Shown: in pieces, positions 14,488 through 23,078 of the stretch
How the letters are laid out: every line of letters begins with the position of its first letter
Numbering within the stretch: position 1 is the stretch's first letter
Assembly: GCF_044454545.1 (NCBI RefSeq)
Contig: NZ_JBITDV010000020.1
Location: 1 to 64,000, forward strand
Reading direction: 5' to 3'
DNA length: 64,000 nucleotides
DNA from: Cryptosporangium sp044454545
Lineage (GTDB): Bacteria > Actinomycetota > Actinomycetes > Mycobacteriales > Cryptosporangiaceae
The notes under the pieces: model-generated
What the model was told of the DNA's origin: nothing
The model's input: the letters and a program-made list of their open reading frames with translations, nothing else
Database searches by the model: none
Made by a program: the position numbers and the translations under genes

Positions 14488-14591
14488 GGCGGTGGCGCGC
14501 GGTGTCGGTCCTGGCCGCGGTGGCCGCCGTGGTTCTGACCCCGGCCGCCGCGGCCGCGGCGGCTTCGCCGGCATGCGGCTGGGCTCGGTGA
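14484..14591 (+). pseudogene. Truncated secretory-signal ORF
   Basis: The ATG at 14484 overlaps the previous stop. It gives MRRWRAVSVLAAVAAVVLTP and an Ala-rich tail, a typical signal peptide, but the frame meets a USP remnant near 14,552 and ends after 35 residues. No mature domain remains. Confidence 0.45.
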
Positions 14592-14773
14592 CCGAGCGGC
14601 AGGTGAGCGCGGCCGCCCCGGCCGCCGCGCTGGTCGAGGCGTCCGCCGGCGCGAGCCTGCTGGTCCTCGGGGACCGCGGCACCGGCGGCTTCCCCGGCCT
14701 GCGGATCGGGTCGACCGCCGACGCGGTGCTCCGGCACGCGCAGTGCCCGGTGCTCGCGGTTTCGGTCGGCTGA
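14552..14773 (+). pseudogene. Universal stress protein, C-terminal remnant
   Basis: The frame reads GRGGFAGMRLGSVTERQ, then ASLLVLGDRGTGGFPGLRIG and QCPVLAVSVG to a stop at 14773. Two USP glycine loops lie only about 45 residues apart, so this is two USP C-termini collapsed together. No start or N-terminal beta strands exist. The entry point is fused to the truncated signal-peptide ORF. Confidence 0.6.
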
Positions 14774-14799
14774 CCCGGACCACCTGTCCGGGAACACTG

Positions 14800-14836
14800 A
14801 CGAACGGGCCCGATCGACTCGATCGGGCCCGTTCGT
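14800..14836. terminator. Strong 16-bp hairpin, probably bidirectional
   Basis: A perfect inverted repeat (ACGAACGGGCCCGATC / GATCGGGCCCGTTCGT) with a 5-nt loop lies between the plus-strand USP remnant and the minus-strand aldolase remnant. It sits 8 bp past the latter's stop. Confidence 0.8.
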
Positions 14837-14844
14837 CCGGGCCG

Positions 14845-14955
14845 CTACCTCGGGTACTTGGCGAGAATTCCGCGGAGGTTCTCGGCGAACCGGAGCGACT
14901 CGTCCCACGGGCGCTGCCAGACGTTCCGCCCGAAGATCAGCCCGGTCGACGCCCG
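14845..14955 (-). pseudogene. Class I (DhnA-type) fructose-bisphosphate aldolase, C-terminal remnant
   Basis: The minus strand encodes GLIFGRNVWQRPWDESLRFA and LRGILAKYPR to a TAG, the final helix set of DhnA-type aldolases, whose GRN loop binds substrate phosphate. About 250 upstream codons, including the Schiff-base lysine, are missing. Confidence 0.6.
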
Positions 14956-15000
14956 CCTCCATGGGCATAGTCGTCGGCCGCGGCCGGGGTCGCCCGGCGT

Positions 15001-15075
15001 TCAAGCCCAGCTCAACGAGCCGGCGAGCGTAACGATCCCGTCCCGGACGTCGACGGTCACGCCCTCGGGGGAGAG
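15001..15075 (-). pseudogene. BON-domain remnant
   Basis: The minus strand reads LSPEGVTVDVRDGIVTLAGS with a stop at 15,001-15,003. This is the core of a BON domain like those at the ends of the CBS proteins nearby. Only about 25 codons are recognisable. Confidence 0.45.
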
Positions 15076-15288
15076 CAGGATCCGCTCGACGACGTCGAGA
15101 TCACCGTCGACGACGGGCATCTGACGATCAAGTCCGAACGCCAGGAGGAGAAGACCGAAGGAACGCGGACGGAGTTCCGGTACGGCGCGCTCGCGCGCCG
15201 GGTGGTGCTCCCCGAGGGCACGAAGGAGGAGACGATCGCGGCGACCTACACCGACGGCATCCAGGAGGTCACGGCCTCTCCCGTGCTC
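15076..15288 (+). pseudogene. Hsp20/alpha-crystallin (HspX-like) C-terminal remnant
   Basis: The plus strand encodes PLDDVEITVDDGHLTIKSER, then a linker and FRYGALARRVVLPEGTKEE, the central strands of an alpha-crystallin domain. The N-terminal arm and the C-terminal IxI motif are missing. The frame runs into the 3' end of the convergent CBS-BON gene. HspX (Rv2031c) is the hallmark DosR-regulon protein, so its decay here is notable. Confidence 0.65.
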
Positions 15289-15289
15289 C

Positions 15290-15928
15290 TCATGCTCCGG
15301 TGTAGATCGTGTCGTCGACGAGGTAGGTCAGTTCGTTCACCATGCGGACGACGCCGTCGACGCGCTTGACCAGGCCGGCCAGGACGACGGTCGAGCTGAG
15401 CCGGTCGAACTGCCCGCGGAGGGTCACCACACCGTCGTCCACCTCGACAGACAGATCGGGCGGGGCGGACTTGCCGAACACCTTGTGGACAATCTCGCGG
15501 TGGATCTCCTGGTCCGGACGGCGCAGCGCGGCGACCACGTCGCCGGGGGTGACGATGCCGACCAGCTCGCCGACACCGTCGACGACCGGCAGCGTCTTGA
15601 CGTGGCGGCGCTCCATCAGTTTGGCGGCCTCGACGATCGTCGCGTCGGGCAGCACGGTGACGGCGGGTTTGCTCATGAGTTCCCGGGCGACCGAGGCCCG
15701 TGCCTTCGCGCCACGGCGCCGGGACACCGGTTCGCCGTCGGCATGGGCCAGCTTGGCCAGCAGGTCGCCCTCCGAGACGACCCCGGCGACCGCGTGCCGT
15801 CGGTCGACGACCGGCACCGCGTTGATGCGTCGCTGCTGCAGGACCTGGGCGATCGTTTTCGCCGGGGTGTCGAGATCGACGGTGACGACCGGTGTCGTCA
15901 TGACGTCCCGGACAGTTCGGTGTGTCAC
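15290..15928 (-). CDS. CBS-domain and BON-domain protein (second intact copy)
   Basis: 212 residues with two CBS domains (about 8-62 and 82-140) and a C-terminal BON domain (VEVDDGVVTLRGQF...LVKRVDGVV). The first 12 residues, MTHRTVRDVMTT, equal those of the copy at 333. The start is a GTG at 15928 preceded by GGGAGAAG. An adenylate-sensing or surface-binding role is inferred from the domains. It is divergent from pyruvate formate-lyase across 219 bp containing two DosR-like boxes, so the pair is probably co-induced. Confidence 0.85.
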   Translation of the reverse strand: MTHRTVRDVMTTPVVTVDLDTPAKTIAQVLQQRRINAVPVVDRRHAVAGVVSEGDLLAKLAHADGEPVSRRRGAKARASVARELMSKPAVTVLPDATIVEAAKLMERRHVKTLPVVDGVGELVGIVTPGDVVAALRRPDQEIHREIVHKVFGKSAPPDLSVEVDDGVVTLRGQFDRLSSTVVLAGLVKRVDGVVRMVNELTYLVDDTIYTGA

Positions 15929-15997
15929 GGTCTTCTCCCGTTCATCGGACGCGGCTGTTGTCGCTTCGAGCGTCGCGCGTGGCCCGTCCCGATAGCA

Positions 15998-16011
15998 GAG
16001 CCCGAAGTCCT
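15998..16011 (-). promoter_or_regulatory. DosR-like box (AGGACTTCGGGCTC)
   Basis: Read on the minus strand, 69 bp upstream of the CBS-BON GTG. It differs by one base from the box at 2,189. Confidence 0.45.
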
Positions 16012-16042
16012 TCCCTCGGCCCTTGTGAATCGATCCACAACC

Positions 16043-16056
16043 GGGTCGAAGGTCCT
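16043..16056. promoter_or_regulatory. DosR-like box (AGGACCTTCGACCC on minus strand)
   Basis: Matches the island consensus at 12 of 14 positions, 91 bp upstream of the pyruvate formate-lyase ATG and 114 bp from the divergent CBS gene. Confidence 0.6.
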
Positions 16057-16147
16057 GTGCCCGGCAGGGACGCGGACTCTCCCCCGCGCTCGCGGCACGC
16101 CCTAGGAAGAAAGAGCAAGCCCACGTCAGCAATCCCGGGAGGACCCC

Positions 16148-18394
16148 ATGACCACGACGCTGCAGCGGCTCGACGCGTGGCGCGGCTTCTCCGGCCATCG
16201 GTGGCGTCACGGAATCGACGTCCACCAGTTCGTCCTGGACAACGTCGTGCCCTACGAGGGCGACGAGAAGTTCCTGGTCGGCGCGACCGGGCGGACCCTC
16301 GACGTCTGGGAGCGCGTCTCGGAGCTGATGGCCGAGGAACGGCGGTTCGGCATCCTCGACGCCGACACCTCGACGCCGTCGACGATCACCAGCCATCGTC
16401 CCGGTTACCTCGACCGGGAGAAGGAGCTCATCGTCGGCCTGCAGACCGACGCCCCGCTGCGCCGGGCGATCGTGCCGAACGGCGGCCTGCGGATGGTCGA
16501 GAACGGACTCGCCGCATACGGCTACGAGCTCGACGACCGCGTCCGGGAGATCTTCACCCGGTACCGGAAGACCCACAACGACGGCGTCTTCGACGCTTAC
16601 ACCCCGCGGATCCGCGCGGCCCGCAAGGCCGGCATCGTCACCGGTCTGCCGGACGCCTACGGCCGGGGCCGGATCATCGGCGACTACCGCCGGGTATCGC
16701 TCTACGGAGTGGACGCGCTGGTCGCGGCCAAGCAGCGGGAGCGGGCTTCGCTGGACGACGAGCCCTCGTCGGCCGACGTCGTCCGGGACCGCGAGGAGCT
16801 GTCCGAGCAGATCCGGGCGCTGCGCGAACTGGTCGAGATGGCCGCGAGCTACGGGTACGACGTGACCCGGCCGGCGACGACCGGACGCGAGGCGATCCAA
16901 TGGCTCTATTTCGCCTACCTGGCCGCGACCAAGGAACAGAACGGCGCCGCGATGTCGCTCGGCCGGACGTCCACGTTCCTCGACGTCTACCTGGACCGCG
17001 ACCTCCGGGAGGGGGTCCTCACGGAGGAAGGCGCCCAGGAACTCGTCGACGACTTCGTCATCAAACTGCGGATGATCCGCTTCCTGCGGACCCCGGAGTA
17101 CGACGCGCTGTTCTCCGGCGACCCGACCTGGGTGACGGAGTCGATCGGCGGGATCGCCCGGGACGGACGGCCTCTCGTCACGAAGACGTCGTTCCGGTTC
17201 CTGCGGACGCTTTACGACCTCGGCCCGGCGCCGGAGCCGAACCTCACCGTGCTGTGGTCGCCGATGCTCCCGGAGGGGTTCAAGCGGTACTGCGCACAGG
17301 TCTCGATCGACACCAGCGCGATCCAGTACGAGAGCGACGATCTGCTGCGCACCCGGTTCGGCGACGACACCGCGATCGCGTGCTGCGTGTCGGCGACCCG
17401 GGTCGGCGTGAGCATGCAGTTCTTCGGCGCCCGGGTGAACTTGGCCAAGGCGCTGCTCTACGCGCTCAACGGCGGCCGGGACGAGATGACCGGTGAGCAG
17501 ATCGGCCCGGTGACCGCACCGGAGCACGCCGACGTCCTCGACTACGACGAGGTCCTGAGCCGGTTCGACCGGATGCTGGACTGGCTGGCCGAGACGTACG
17601 TGGACGCGCTCAACGTCATTCACTACATGCACGACAAGTACGCGTACGAGCGGCTGGAGATGGCGCTGCACGACTATCCGGTCAAGCGCACGATGGCCTG
17701 CGGCATCGCCGGGCTGTCGGTGGTGGCGGACTCGCTGGCCGCGATCCGGTACGCGACCGTGCGGCCGGTGCGCGACGAGACCGGTCTGATCGTCGACTAC
17801 CGGGTCACCGGTGAGTTCCCGGCCTACGGCAACGACGACGACCGCGCGGACGCGATCGCGGTGGATCTCGTCCACCGGTTCATGCAGAAGCTGCGCCGGC
17901 AGCCGACGTACCGGGACGCGCTGCACTCCCAGTCGGTGCTGACGATCACGTCGAATGTGGTCTACGGCAAGCACACCGGGAACACGCCGGACGGCCGGCG
18001 GGCCGGCGAGCCGTTCGCGCCCGGCGCGAACCCGATGAACGGCCGCGACGGGCACGGTCTGACGGCCGCCGCGCTGAGCGTGGCGAAGCTGCCGTACGAC
18101 GACTCCCAGGACGGGATCTCGCTGACCACCTCGACCGTGCCGGCCGCGCTGGGCCGGACCCGGCGGGAGCGGGTGGACAACCTGGTCGGCGTGCTGGACG
18201 CGTACACCGACGCCGGGGGCTTCCACCTGAACGTCAACGTGCTGGACCGGGAGACGCTGGTCGACGCGATGGACCACCCGGCGAAGTATCCGAACCTGAC
18301 GATCCGCGTCTCCGGCTACGCGGTGAACTTCGTCCGCCTCACCCGGGAGCAGCAGCAGGACGTCATCAACCGGACGTTCCACGGGGCGGTGTGA
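16148..18394 (+). CDS. pflB: Pyruvate formate-lyase (glycyl radical enzyme)
   Basis: 748 residues, near the 760 of E. coli PflB. The enzyme splits pyruvate with CoA into acetyl-CoA and formate under anoxic conditions. The catalytic cysteine pair is at 412-413 (IACCVS) and the radical glycine at 723 (RVSGYAV). The conserved MACGIAGLSVVADSLAAI block and a substrate-region KTSFRFL are also present. The ATG follows GGGAGG. PFL is rare in actinobacteria and its presence under DosR-like boxes ties fermentation to the dormancy response. The radical must be installed by an activating enzyme, but the adjacent pflA is broken, so activation needs a second copy elsewhere. Confidence 0.95.
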   Translation: MTTTLQRLDAWRGFSGHRWRHGIDVHQFVLDNVVPYEGDEKFLVGATGRTLDVWERVSELMAEERRFGILDADTSTPSTITSHRPGYLDREKELIVGLQTDAPLRRAIVPNGGLRMVENGLAAYGYELDDRVREIFTRYRKTHNDGVFDAYTPRIRAARKAGIVTGLPDAYGRGRIIGDYRRVSLYGVDALVAAKQRERASLDDEPSSADVVRDREELSEQIRALRELVEMAASYGYDVTRPATTGREAIQWLYFAYLAATKEQNGAAMSLGRTSTFLDVYLDRDLREGVLTEEGAQELVDDFVIKLRMIRFLRTPEYDALFSGDPTWVTESIGGIARDGRPLVTKTSFRFLRTLYDLGPAPEPNLTVLWSPMLPEGFKRYCAQVSIDTSAIQYESDDLLRTRFGDDTAIACCVSATRVGVSMQFFGARVNLAKALLYALNGGRDEMTGEQIGPVTAPEHADVLDYDEVLSRFDRMLDWLAETYVDALNVIHYMHDKYAYERLEMALHDYPVKRTMACGIAGLSVVADSLAAIRYATVRPVRDETGLIVDYRVTGEFPAYGNDDDRADAIAVDLVHRFMQKLRRQPTYRDALHSQSVLTITSNVVYGKHTGNTPDGRRAGEPFAPGANPMNGRDGHGLTAAALSVAKLPYDDSQDGISLTTSTVPAALGRTRRERVDNLVGVLDAYTDAGGFHLNVNVLDRETLVDAMDHPAKYPNLTIRVSGYAVNFVRLTREQQQDVINRTFHGAV

Positions 18395-18395
18395 C

Positions 18396-18904
18396 GTGAC
18401 GATCGGCTCGGTTCACTCGTGGGACCTCTCCACCGGGGTGGACGGGCCGGGCACCCGGCTGGTGATCTTCACCGCCGGGTGCCCGCTGCGCTGCCAGTAC
18501 TGGGCGCCCGGGCCACCGACGAGATGCTCGCGAACACCGGGCTGGTGCTGCTCGACATCAAGTCCTGGGAGCGGGCGACCTACCGCCGGGTCACCGGCGA
18601 GGACCTGGCTCCCACGTTCGAATTCGCCCGCCGGCTGGCGCGGCTGGAGCGTCCGGCCTGGGTGCGGTTCGTGCTGGTGCCGGGCCTGACCGACGCGTCG
18701 GCGAACGTCGAGGGGCTGGCGGACTTCCTCGCGACGCTCCCGAACGTGCAGCGGGTCGACGTGCTGGCCTACCATCGGTTGGGCGTTCCGAAGTACGCCG
18801 CGCTGGGCCTGCCGTACCGGCTCGACGGCGTGCCGGAACCCACCGGGCAGCAGTTGGCCGCTGCCCGGCAGGTGTTCGCCGACCGGGGCCTGACCGTCAC
18901 GTGA
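18396..18904 (+). pseudogene. Pyruvate formate-lyase activating enzyme, internally deleted and frameshifted
   Basis: The GTG at 18396 starts 2 bp after the pflB stop. The first 40 codons give the PflA N-terminus and AGCPLRCQY, but the third cluster cysteine of CxxxCxxC is replaced (CQYW). The sequence then jumps, in a different frame, to DEMLANTGLVLLDIKSWE and the normal C-terminus through DRGLTVT. About 75 residues of the radical-SAM barrel are missing and the frames differ, so a simple sequencing slip cannot restore it. The C-terminal half is well conserved, suggesting recent loss. Confidence 0.8.
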
Positions 18905-19817
18905 CCTCGATCGTCAGCCGGGGCAGGAACAACGGAGTGGCCTGCGGGTTCGTGTCGAACGCGAAGCTGTCGTTGCCGAACGTGAACGACGCCTGCGCCG
19001 GCCCGGACGCGTTGCGGTTCGTCACCAGCCAGACCTCGTAGCCGCCGCCCCGCTGGGTCACCGGGTTGTTGCGCAGCACGCCGGGGGTGTCCACGCCGTC
19101 ACCGTTCCAGTCCCCGACGATCTTCGCCTCCGGGAGCGATCGATCGGCCGAGCCGTACCGGAACGAGAGGCCGGCCGGGCCGCCCTGCTCGTGCGCGTCG
19201 GTGAGCAGCCACTGGTTGCCGCGGATCACCCCGGCGGTGTCGACGCCGTCGCCGTCCCAGTCGCCGACCACCGGCGAGTCGGTGCCGCGGCCGTAGACGA
19301 ACGTCACCGTGCCCGACGTGGGCGTCAGGTCCGTGCGGATGGTCCAGGCCAGGCTGTCGCCCTCGCGGATCACGTAGCCGACCTCGTCCGCGTCGTCGGT
19401 CGGGTCGAAGTTGCCGGCGATCGGCGTTCCGCGCAGGAAGTCGGTCATCGCCGGGACGCCGAACTCGAACGAGATGTCGGCCGGGCCGCTGGTGTTCGAG
19501 TTCCGCAGGTGCCAGCCGAACGTGCCCGGAAAATCGCCGCGCGGGCTGATCCGGGCGATCCCAGGCGTCTCGTGCCCGTCGCCGTCCCAGTCGCCGGCGA
19601 CCGGGACGTCCCGGTCGCTGCCGGCCCGGCCGTAGTTGAACGTGAGGTTCGCCGGTCCGCTGGTCGGCGTCGTCCGGAGGTACCAGCGGCCGTTCTGGAC
19701 GATCACCGGGCCGCTGGCTCCCTCGGGCGTGGCGGCGGCCGCCGGTGGGCCGGCCGTCAACGCGGCCGCGGTGAGGCAGGTCGCGGCCAGGGCCGCGGTG
19801 GTGCGGGTTCTGCGCAT
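18897..19817 (-). CDS. Secreted FG-GAP/VCBS-like repeat protein
   Basis: 306 residues. A signal peptide (TTAALAATCLTAAALTAG, cleavage near AAA) is followed by about five repeats built on a beta-strand block (WYLRTTPTSGPANLTFNYG), then PVAGDWDGDGHETPGI. The D-W-D-G-D-G motif is the calcium-binding loop of FG-GAP/VCBS beta-propeller blades. Such proteins are usually extracellular and bind ligands or cell wall; function is unknown. The ATG at 19817 with GAGGAA upstream was chosen over a longer frame. The 3' end overlaps the pflA remnant by 8 bp. A strong DosR-like box lies in the divergent gap to the DUF1003 gene. Confidence 0.8.
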   Translation of the reverse strand: MRRTRTTAALAATCLTAAALTAGPPAAAATPEGASGPVIVQNGRWYLRTTPTSGPANLTFNYGRAGSDRDVPVAGDWDGDGHETPGIARISPRGDFPGTFGWHLRNSNTSGPADISFEFGVPAMTDFLRGTPIAGNFDPTDDADEVGYVIREGDSLAWTIRTDLTPTSGTVTFVYGRGTDSPVVGDWDGDGVDTAGVIRGNQWLLTDAHEQGGPAGLSFRYGSADRSLPEAKIVGDWNGDGVDTPGVLRNNPVTQRGGGYEVWLVTNRNASGPAQASFTFGNDSFAFDTNPQATPLFLPRLTIEVT

Positions 19818-19924
19818 GGTTCCTCCTCGGGACGGGTCCCTTCGCACGGTGACGCGGCGTGACCGCCGCCGGTAGTGCCCAAGGTGTGCGGACGGCCGGG
19901 TCGCTGGTCCGGATTACGGCAGCG

Positions 19925-19938
19925 GGGCCGAAAGTCCC
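19925..19938. promoter_or_regulatory. DosR-like box (GGGACTTTCGGCCC on minus strand)
   Basis: A strong palindrome between divergent genes: 59 bp before the DUF1003 ATG and 107 bp before the repeat-protein ATG. Confidence 0.65.
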
Positions 19939-19997
19939 GGTCCGGGCGGGGACGGCGGCCCTGCCGACCGGAGCGCGGCCGACCTAGGAAGGGAGGC

Positions 19998-20486
19998 ATG
20001 GATCTGTGGCATCGGCACCCGGCCGTGCGCTCGGGTGATCAGCTGACGCGCGGCGAGCGCGCGGCCGACCGGCTGCGCAACGGCATGGGCTCGTGGACGT
20101 TCGTGTTCGTCGCGCTGGCCTTCCTGGCGGTGTGGATGCTCAGCAACCGGGGGTCCGGGTTCGATCCGTACCCGTTCATCCTGCTGAACCTGGTGCTCAG
20201 CTGCCTGGCCGCGCTGCAGGGCGCGATCCTGTTGATCGCTGCCAAGCGCAGCGACCAGATCGCCAGTGAGCTCGCGCTGCACGACTACCAGACCGACTGC
20301 TCGGCCGCGGAGCGGCTGGAACGGCTGGCCGAGGACGTCGCGGCGCTCCGGCGCGACAACGCGGTGCTGGAGCAGAAACTCGACGGCCTCGGCGGGCCGA
20401 AGGTCCCGCCGAGCCCGGGGACGGCGGCCCTGCCGGTCGACGGGCAGCGGATCTACGAAGAAGGGGGGACACCGCGCACGCGGTGA
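19998..20486 (+). CDS. DUF1003 membrane protein
   Basis: 162 residues with two transmembrane helices (WTFVFVALAFLAVWMLSN and FILLNLVLSCLAALQGAILL). They are separated by the family's FDPYPF turn and followed by KRSDQIASELALHDYQ and a coiled coil (SAAERLERLAEDVAALRRDN). DUF1003 proteins are widespread and uncharacterised. The ATG at 19998 has AAGGGAGG upstream. The GAPDH remnant follows by 25 bp, so the two may share the DosR-like promoter. Confidence 0.85.
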   Translation: MDLWHRHPAVRSGDQLTRGERAADRLRNGMGSWTFVFVALAFLAVWMLSNRGSGFDPYPFILLNLVLSCLAALQGAILLIAAKRSDQIASELALHDYQTDCSAAERLERLAEDVAALRRDNAVLEQKLDGLGGPKVPPSPGTAALPVDGQRIYEEGGTPRTR

Positions 20487-20511
20487 CCCCGGGACGCTTC
20501 GAGGAGGAACG

Positions 20512-21576
20512 ATGTCCGTCCGCATCGGAATCAACGGCTTCGGCCGGGTCGGTCGGTGCTTCTACCGGATCGCCCGGGCCCGCGGCCTGGAGGTCGTCGC
20601 GGTCAACGATCTGACCGCGCCGGGCACCTTGGCCCACCTGCTCAGCTACGACTCCACGTTCGGTCGGCTGGACACCGAGGCGGTGGCGACCGGCGACGGC
20701 ATCACCGTGGGCGACGAGCACTTCGCGGTCACCGCCGAACGCGACCCGGCCGCGCTGGACTGGAGCACCTACGGAGTCGATCTGGTCATCGAATCCACCG
20801 GCCGCTTCCGCGCCCGCGACGATGCGGCGCTCCACCTCAAGTCCGGCGTCCGCAAGGTCCTGATCAGCGCTCCCGGCAAGAACGCCGACGCGACGGTCGT
20901 GCTCGGCGTCAACGAGGAGGTCTACGACCCGGACCGGCACGACGTCATCTCCAACGCGTCCTGCACCACGAACTGCGTCGCCCCGATGGCGAAGGTGCTC
21001 AACGACGCCTTCGGCGTCGACCGCGGTCTGATGACCACGATCCACGCCTACACCAACGACCAATCCCTACTGGACGCTCCGCACAAGGATCTGCGGCGGG
21101 CCCGGTCCGCGGCCAGCAGCATGATCCCGACGAGTACCGGCGCGGCGAAGGCCGTCGGCCTGGTGGTGCCCGGACTCGCCGGCAAGCTCGGCGGGGTCGC
21201 GGTACGGGTGCCGATCGAGGACGGATCGCTCACCGACCTGACCGTGCAGCTGCGCCGGAACGTCACCGCGGACGAGGTCAACCAGGCGTTCTGGCCCGAC
21301 GAGGACCCCTGCCCGGAGCCGCCGGGCGGACCGGCCGAGGCGCCGGTCCGCTGGGTGCTCCGTCCCTGCGCGCGGGTGGCGCGGACGAGCCGATCACGCT
21401 GGCCTGGCACCAGCAGTGTCCCCCTCCGGCGCGCTCCGCCCGTCCTAGGGTACGGGCACGGCCCAACGCAGACAGGTCCCGATCGGGTTGGCCGGCGCGA
21501 GCTGCATCGTCCCGCCGTGCCGCTCGGCCCGCGAGCGCAGGTTCCCCAGGCCGCTGCGCCGGGTCGTCGGGCCTAG
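20512..21576 (+). pseudogene. Glyceraldehyde-3-phosphate dehydrogenase with lost C-terminus
   Basis: Residues 1 to about 260 are a normal GAPDH: the NAD fold INGFGRVGRCFYR, the catalytic loop SNASCTTNCVAP, and HAYTNDQSLLD. Similarity ends near 21,290 at DEVNQAF. The next 95 residues are Pro/Arg-rich and unrelated. The last 132 bp lie antisense over the 3' end of the histidine kinase gene. The missing part supplies several catalytic-domain strands and subunit contacts, so the product is unlikely to be active. GAGGAGG precedes the ATG. Confidence 0.7.
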
Positions 21577-22995
21577 CCCGACCCCGTCGTCCCGCACCTG
21601 GAGCACCAGCTCGCCGTCGCCGAGGCTCAGCTCCACCTGCACCCGGGACGCCCGGGCGTGCCGGGCGATGTTGCTCAGCGCTTCCCGCAACACCGCCCGC
21701 AGATCCTCGGCGACCGAGGCGTCCAGCGCGCGAGTGTCGATCGGACCGGAGAACCGCAGGTCGGGGCTGAAGCCAAGGCTCTTCGCCGCGTCGGCGACCA
21801 GGTCGAGTGCCTGGGCCCGGAGGCTCGCCGGTCCGGTCTCGGGCGCCCGCTGCAGAGCGAAGATGCTCGTCCGGATCTGGCTGATCGTGTCGTCCAGCGA
21901 CGTGACGACGTCGAGCAGCTGGTTCCCGACCGGGTCCGGGCCCACCCGGGCGGCCAGCCCGTGCAGCGTCAGGCCGGCCGCGAACAGCCGCTGGATGACG
22001 TGGTCGTGCAGATCCTCGGCGATCCGCTGCCGCTCCTCGAGCATGCCGGCCCGCTCCTGCTCGGCGCGTGCCCCGGCCAGCTCCAGCGCGACCGACGCCT
22101 GGTTGGCGAACCCGGCGATCATCTCCAGGTCGTCGGCGACGAACCGGGGCCGGCCCGCGCGCCGGACGACCGCCAGCACACCGTTCGTCCGCGTGGAACC
22201 CGTCAGCGGGACGACGAGCAGCGGACCGGCCTCGATCGCCGTCGCGATGAGCGACGGCGGAAGGTCGGGCCGCTCGCCCGGCGAACCCAGCCGGATCGGC
22301 TCGGCGGACACGAACACGTGCGCGCAGAGCGAGGTGTCCACCGGCGTCAGCCGTCCGGTCAGCCGGCCCACCGTGCCGGGCTCCCCGTGCGCTACCTCGA
22401 CCCGCAACACGTCGCGGCTCCCGTCTCCGGGCAGCAGGACCGCGACCAGGTCCGCGTCGGTGATCCGGCGGGCGTGCGCGGCGATCGGCCCGAGCAGGTC
22501 GCCGGACCGCGGACCGAGCATCTGCCGCGTCACGGTGGCGGTCGCCGCCAGCCACTCGCTCTGCCGGCGGGTGGACTCGAAGTGCCTCGCGTTGTCTATC
22601 GCGACGGCGGCGGTGGCGGCGAGCGCGCGGGCCAGTTCCTCGTCCTCGGCGCTGAACCTTCCGTGGACGCTGTCGGTCAGGTAGAGGTTGCCGAACACCT
22701 CGTCGCGGATCCGGATCGGCACCCCGAGGAAGCTCTCCATCGGCGGGTGCCGGTCCGGGAATCCGGACGAGCGCTTGTCGGCGGCGATCTGGTTCAGCCG
22801 GATCGGGTGTGGATCGTTGATGAGCGCGCCGAGCAGACCCTTCCCTTCCGGGAGGTGGTCGATCCGGCTGACCGTCTCGTCGTCCATGCCGACGTGGACG
22901 AACTCCTCCAGCCCGCCGGACGGGGCCAGCACACCGAGCGCGGCGTACCGGGCGCCGAGCAACTCCCGGGCGGCGTCCGCGACGTGGCGCAGCAC
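21445..22995 (-). CDS. DosS/DevS-like sensor histidine kinase (GAF-GAF-HisKA_3-HATPase)
   Basis: 516 residues. GAF1 (about 1-130; VADAARELLGARYAALGVL and GFPDRHPPMESFLGVPI) is the domain that binds heme in DosS/DosT. GAF2 spans about 150-310. A dimerisation helix carries the phospho-acceptor His330 (EDLHDHVIQRLFAAG), and the HATPase has N box REALSNIARHA and G box DDGVGLG. DosS senses O2, NO, CO or redox state and phosphorylates DosR. The GTG at 22995 lies 83 bp after the PPDK stop, and similarity extends slightly upstream of it, so the first residues may be shortened. GAF1 starts abruptly, lacking the usual 60-residue N-terminal extension. Its partner is probably the regulator at 1-64. Confidence 0.88.
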   Translation of the reverse strand: MLRHVADAARELLGARYAALGVLAPSGGLEEFVHVGMDDETVSRIDHLPEGKGLLGALINDPHPIRLNQIAADKRSSGFPDRHPPMESFLGVPIRIRDEVFGNLYLTDSVHGRFSAEDEELARALAATAAVAIDNARHFESTRRQSEWLAATATVTRQMLGPRSGDLLGPIAAHARRITDADLVAVLLPGDGSRDVLRVEVAHGEPGTVGRLTGRLTPVDTSLCAHVFVSAEPIRLGSPGERPDLPPSLIATAIEAGPLLVVPLTGSTRTNGVLAVVRRAGRPRFVADDLEMIAGFANQASVALELAGARAEQERAGMLEERQRIAEDLHDHVIQRLFAAGLTLHGLAARVGPDPVGNQLLDVVTSLDDTISQIRTSIFALQRAPETGPASLRAQALDLVADAAKSLGFSPDLRFSGPIDTRALDASVAEDLRAVLREALSNIARHARASRVQVELSLGDGELVLQVRDDGVGLGPTTRRSGLGNLRSRAERHGGTMQLAPANPIGTCLRWAVPVP

Positions 22996-23078
22996 CGTCA
23001 GCGCCGCGACCGTGATAACACGGGGTCCGGCCGGGTGCCGAAGCGACCGGACCTCGGGGTGACCGAACGCCGAGGTGA

